23,773 nucleotides of DNA from CAVPEW01 sp963703565 (GTDB lineage Bacteria > Actinomycetota > Acidimicrobiia > Acidimicrobiales > VFJN01), in contig CAVPEW010000065.1 in NCBI GenBank assembly GCA_963703565.1, forward strand, positions 1 through 23,773. Direction: 5' to 3'. Every line of letters begins with the position of its first letter. The first letter of the stretch is position 1. Positions 21,603 to 23,773 of this stretch are shown piece after piece. Made by a program: the position numbers and the translations under genes. The notes under the pieces were generated by a model, which worked only from the letters and a program-made list of their open reading frames with translations, had not been told where the DNA came from and ran no database searches.

Positions 21603-21621
21603 CCGGCGCCGGGGCCGCCGG
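21603..21621 (+). terminator. Possible GC-rich hairpin terminator
   Basis: A six-base stem CCGGCG / CGCCGG with a seven-base loop begins five bases after the HAD stop codon. There is no T tract, as is common for candidate actinobacterial terminators; in DNA this rich in GC such a stem can arise by chance. Confidence 0.3.
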
Positions 21622-21644
21622 GAGCGCCACGCTGCGGGCGCCGC

Positions 21645-21650
21645 CACACT
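21645..21650 (+). promoter_or_regulatory. Candidate -10 box of the small membrane protein gene
   Basis: CACACT lies 6 bases before GTG 21657 and keeps A2 and T6 of the -10 pattern. A GGAG follows it but is too near the start codon to act as a ribosome binding site. Confidence 0.4.
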
Positions 21651-21656
21651 GGAGCG

Positions 21657-21926
21657 GTGCCAGGACCCGGAACCCTCGCCGGAGCCGTGGCCTTGACGAT
21701 CCTGGTCACCTTGCCCCTGGCGGTGAGCGTGCTGGCCCTGCTCGACGTCGCCCGGCGACCACAGTGGGCCTGGGCGCTGGCGGGCAGGCGCCAGGTCGTG
21801 TGGCTGGCCGGGCTGCTGTTCGCCACCTTCACCGTGGTCGGCGGTCTCGCTCTGAGCGTCTGGTACCTGGTGCGGGTGCGCCCGGAGATCGCGGCCGCGG
21901 AGCAGGGCCGCCTCGACCGACGCTGA
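21657..21926 (+). CDS. Small two-helix membrane protein (PLDc_N-like)
   Basis: An 89-residue protein with two clear membrane segments, about residues 6-28 (GAVALTILVTLPLAVSVLAL) and 46-69 (VVWLAGLLFATFTVVGGLAL), separated by a basic loop RRPQWAWALAGRRQ. The helix-basic loop-helix plan and the final WYLVRVRPEI resemble the phospholipase D N-terminal membrane region (PLDc_N) found alone in many actinobacteria; this is a weak resemblance. GTG 21657 is supported by a CACACT box 6 bases upstream; the frame is open far upstream but overlaps the HAD gene there. Function is unknown. Five-base stem CGAGC / GCTCG follows the stop (21930-21946) but is too weak to call. Confidence 0.7.
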   Translation: MPGPGTLAGAVALTILVTLPLAVSVLALLDVARRPQWAWALAGRRQVVWLAGLLFATFTVVGGLALSVWYLVRVRPEIAAAEQGRLDRR

Positions 21927-22001
21927 GCCCGAGCCCACCGCGCTCGCCCAGCCCTGGCCGGACCCTCATCGGGGGTGCACCGTTCGCTCACGGTCGACGC
22001 C

Positions 22002-22007
22002 TACCGT
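22002..22007 (+). promoter_or_regulatory. Candidate -10 box of the lipoprotein esterase gene
   Basis: TACCGT is followed by 7 bases and ATG 22015. This argues for ATG 22015 over the in-frame GTG at 22006, which lies within the box itself. Confidence 0.5.
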
Positions 22008-22014
22008 GCGGCCG

Positions 22015-23124
22015 ATGCCGAGCCGTCGCGGGCCCTCGCTACCCGCCCCCGTGACCCGGCCGCGCTTCGCAGCGGCGCCCGCCGCCGCGGCGGCCCTCGC
22101 CCTCGTGCTGTTGGCCGCGGTCCTGGCCGGGTGCAGCGACGACGGAGCCGGGCCGGCCCTGGACACCACAGCGGCGCCCGAGGGCCCCGCCAGCGCTTCC
22201 GAGGTCGCCCTGGCCGTCACCGCCCCCGCCGGGGGTGGACCCGTCGCGCCCGCCTCGGCCGCCGTCGGGCACAGCACCGAGCACACCGTGCGCGGCCCCG
22301 ACGGTCAGCAGCGCCACTACCGCCTCTACGTCCCCACCTCGCTGCCTGCCGACGGCGAGGCCGTCCCCCTCGTCCTCGCCCTGCACGGGGGAACCGGGTG
22401 GGGCGCCCAGTTCGAGCGCCAGAGCCGCCTCGACGACCTCGCGGAGTCCAACGGCTTCCTCGTCGCCTACCCCGACGGCGAGGACGTGGCCCTGCCCGGC
22501 CCGGGCGCGGTGTGGAACGCCGGGGGGTGCTGTGGCCCCGCCGACACCGGCGACGAGCGCGACGTGCACTTCCTGGCAGCCGTGCTCGACGACGTGGGGG
22601 CCCGCCAGCGCGTCGACCCCGACCGGATCCTGGCCACGGGCCACTCCAACGGGGCGATGATGGCGCTACGGCTGGCCTGCGAGCTGGGCGAGCGGATAGC
22701 AGCCGTGGCGGTGCAGTCCGGCCCGCTGTTCGTCGACCGCTGCGAGCCGGCGCGGCCGGTGTCGGTCCTGGCCATCCACGGCGACGCCGATCCCAACGTC
22801 CCCCTCGAGGGGGGCCGCGGGCCCCGGTCGGTCGCCGGTGTCGACTTCCCGCCGGCGCTGGCAGGGATGCGTGCGCTCGCCGCGGCCGACGGGTGCCTCC
22901 CCGAGCCGACCGACACGGTCGCCGGCGGTTCCGCCGCGGTGGTCGTGCGGGTCTGGAGCGGATGCCGGGACGGCACCACGGTGGCCTTCGCGACCGTGCC
23001 GGGCGCCGCCCACGGATGGATGGGCGCCCCGTCGCGCGCCGCTCAGCTCACCGGGGTCACCTCGTACGCCGGCCTCGACGCCTCGGTGGCCGTCTGGTCG
23101 TTCCTGTCCACCCACGGCCGCTGA
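22015..23124 (+). CDS. Secreted lipoprotein esterase (PHB depolymerase/feruloyl esterase-like, LpqC type)
   Basis: A 369-residue exported lipoprotein of the Esterase_PHB / COG3509 group. Arginines near the N-terminus precede a hydrophobic stretch and the lipobox VLAGC with acylated Cys40, after which comes a Ala/Pro/Ser-rich linker to about residue 85. The catalytic domain starts HYRLYVPTSL and has LVLALHGGTGWG, NGFLVAYPDG, the nucleophile elbow GHSNGAMM (Ser211), IHGDADPNVP (acid Asp259 or Asp257) and AAHGWMG (His333). The cysteine pair in AGGCCGPADTGDERDV is characteristic of this esterase group. Substrates in the family include polyhydroxyalkanoates, feruloylated xylan and acetylated glycans; acetyl or other ester groups on the local envelope sugars would be a reasonable guess, not shown here. 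Confidence 0.88.
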   Translation: MPSRRGPSLPAPVTRPRFAAAPAAAAALALVLLAAVLAGCSDDGAGPALDTTAAPEGPASASEVALAVTAPAGGGPVAPASAAVGHSTEHTVRGPDGQQRHYRLYVPTSLPADGEAVPLVLALHGGTGWGAQFERQSRLDDLAESNGFLVAYPDGEDVALPGPGAVWNAGGCCGPADTGDERDVHFLAAVLDDVGARQRVDPDRILATGHSNGAMMALRLACELGERIAAVAVQSGPLFVDRCEPARPVSVLAIHGDADPNVPLEGGRGPRSVAGVDFPPALAGMRALAAADGCLPEPTDTVAGGSAAVVVRVWSGCRDGTTVAFATVPGAAHGWMGAPSRAAQLTGVTSYAGLDASVAVWSFLSTHGR

Positions 23125-23129
23125 CGCGG

Positions 23130-23162
23130 ACTGCACTGCACCACTGCACAGCAGCACTGCAC
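23130..23162. repeat. Four ACTGCAC direct repeats in a convergent gap
   Basis: ACTGCAC occurs at 23130, 23135, 23143 and 23156, the first two overlapping by two bases. The motif lies between two converging genes and has no inverted partner, so it does not form a hairpin. Confidence 0.7.
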
Positions 23163-23204
23163 CCCGGCGGGCCCCACCGCTGCGGCCAAGCGCACCAGGC
23201 CCGT

Positions 23205-23773
23205 TCAGTGGACCAGGTAGGCAGCCGGAGGCGGGCCGTACCGGCCGCGCAGGTGGTCGGCCAACGCCCGCACCCGCGCCGAGGCCACCCAGTACGGACC
23301 CCGCCGTGACGGCATCGCCAGGCCCACGCCGAGCTGCACCAGCGCCACCGCTATGCGGAACCAGACCTGCACCGGGCCCCAGTGGTCGTCGAGGAGCAGC
23401 AGCGTGTTGCGCAGCTGGAGGTAGTCGATCGCGGCGACCTTGGTGCCCAGGTCGGGGTTGACCACGATCGCGCCCCGCACCAGGCCGGTCTCCCACCCGA
23501 ACCGGGCGGCGCGCAGCGCCAGGTCGGCCTCCTCGCAGTACGCGAAGTACCGCTCGTCGAACAGGCCGACCTGCTCGAGCAGGGCGCGCCGGGCCAGCAT
23601 CAAGGTCCCGTGAGGGTGCCCGGCGGGCTCCCAGCCCTCGCTGACCCTGGCCGGTTCGAGGATCCCGCCGAGGAAGGGGTGCACCACCGGCGTGGCGCCG
23701 TCGCCGAAGTCCGCCGAGACCAGGCCCGAGCGGGGCCGGCTGTTGGCGGCCTGCAGCATCCGCGTCAGGCAGT
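23205..23773 (-). CDS. GT2 glycosyltransferase, C-terminal part (5' end outside window)
   Basis: The C-terminal 189 residues of a GT2 glycosyltransferase of the rhamnosyltransferase-like group; the frame is open through the right edge of the window. Visible family blocks are GTLMLARRALLEQVGLFDERYF followed by AYCEEADLALRAARFGWET, the acceptor-site ED region, then a weakly hydrophobic stretch VWFRIAVALVQLGVGLAM that could anchor the protein to the membrane. The N-terminal nucleotide-binding part, including the DxD, lies beyond the window, so the donor sugar cannot be judged. It converges on the esterase gene with an 80-base gap that contains ACTGCAC repeats but no convincing terminator. Confidence 0.85.
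   Translation of the reverse strand, partial: CLTRMLQAANSRPRSGLVSADFGDGATPVVHPFLGGILEPARVSEGWEPAGHPHGTLMLARRALLEQVGLFDERYFAYCEEADLALRAARFGWETGLVRGAIVVNPDLGTKVAAIDYLQLRNTLLLLDDHWGPVQVWFRIAVALVQLGVGLAMPSRRGPYWVASARVRALADHLRGRYGPPPAAYLVH

Noticed and set aside
21930..21946. Five-base stem CGAGC/GCTCG after the small membrane protein gene
   Set aside because: Stem is short, no T tract, and this kind of inverted repeat is common by chance here.
1..23773. tRNA, rRNA, CRISPR, transposase or phage genes
   Set aside because: I looked for cloverleaf arms, regularly spaced repeats and transposase or integrase motifs and saw none.

Overview
The window is very GC-rich, single-chromosome-like DNA from a bacterium that is probably an actinomycete relative. 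Abundant GTG starts, a recurrent TANNNT box 6-9 bases before start codons, and an AftD-type arabinofuranosyltransferase point to Actinomycetota, and I would guess Acidimicrobiia. That placement is inference. Genes are packed with almost no spacers, no gap exceeds about 120 bases, and I see no RNA genes, insertion sequences, prophage or CRISPR.

Layout. Bases 2-6231 hold two related membrane acyltransferases (acyltransferase-3 plus SGNH domain, the first cut by the window edge). They flank a polyprenol-phosphate-mannose-synthase-like GT2, a small-molecule methyltransferase and a GT4 glycosyltransferase. Bases 6228-10741 (minus strand) form one tightly overlapping operon: glucose-1-phosphate cytidylyltransferase, CDP-glucose 4,6-dehydratase, the iron-sulfur PMP dehydrase E1 (RfbH/AscC), an RmlC-fold epimerase and an SDR reductase. 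Together these match the CDP-ascarylose-type 3,6-dideoxyhexose route except for its E3 reductase, which is not in the window. Bases 10842-16730 encode a 1962-residue protein that joins an AftD-like arabinofuranosyltransferase to a second GT-C-like membrane module. Bases 16716-18172 (minus) encode a GT2-methyltransferase fusion, and 18243-19583 a GT39-like membrane glycosyltransferase. From 19595 to 21598 runs a three-gene set (alpha/beta hydrolase, histidine phosphatase, HAD 5'-nucleotidase-like), followed by a small membrane protein, a secreted lipoprotein esterase and, at the right edge, a truncated GT2.

How they fit together. Most of the window makes, transfers and decorates cell-envelope sugars: a rare deoxysugar nucleotide, lipid-linked mannose, arabinose-type transfer by GT-C enzymes, and O-acylation and methylation of the product. 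No flippase, polymerase or ABC exporter is present, so the locus probably continues outside the window.

Three genes (acyltransferase near 4500, SDR reductase near 6970, GT2-methyltransferase near 17785) need a single-base frame correction to read as whole family members. Three such breaks in 24 kb are more easily explained by sequence or assembly error than by real decay, but this cannot be decided from the sequence alone.
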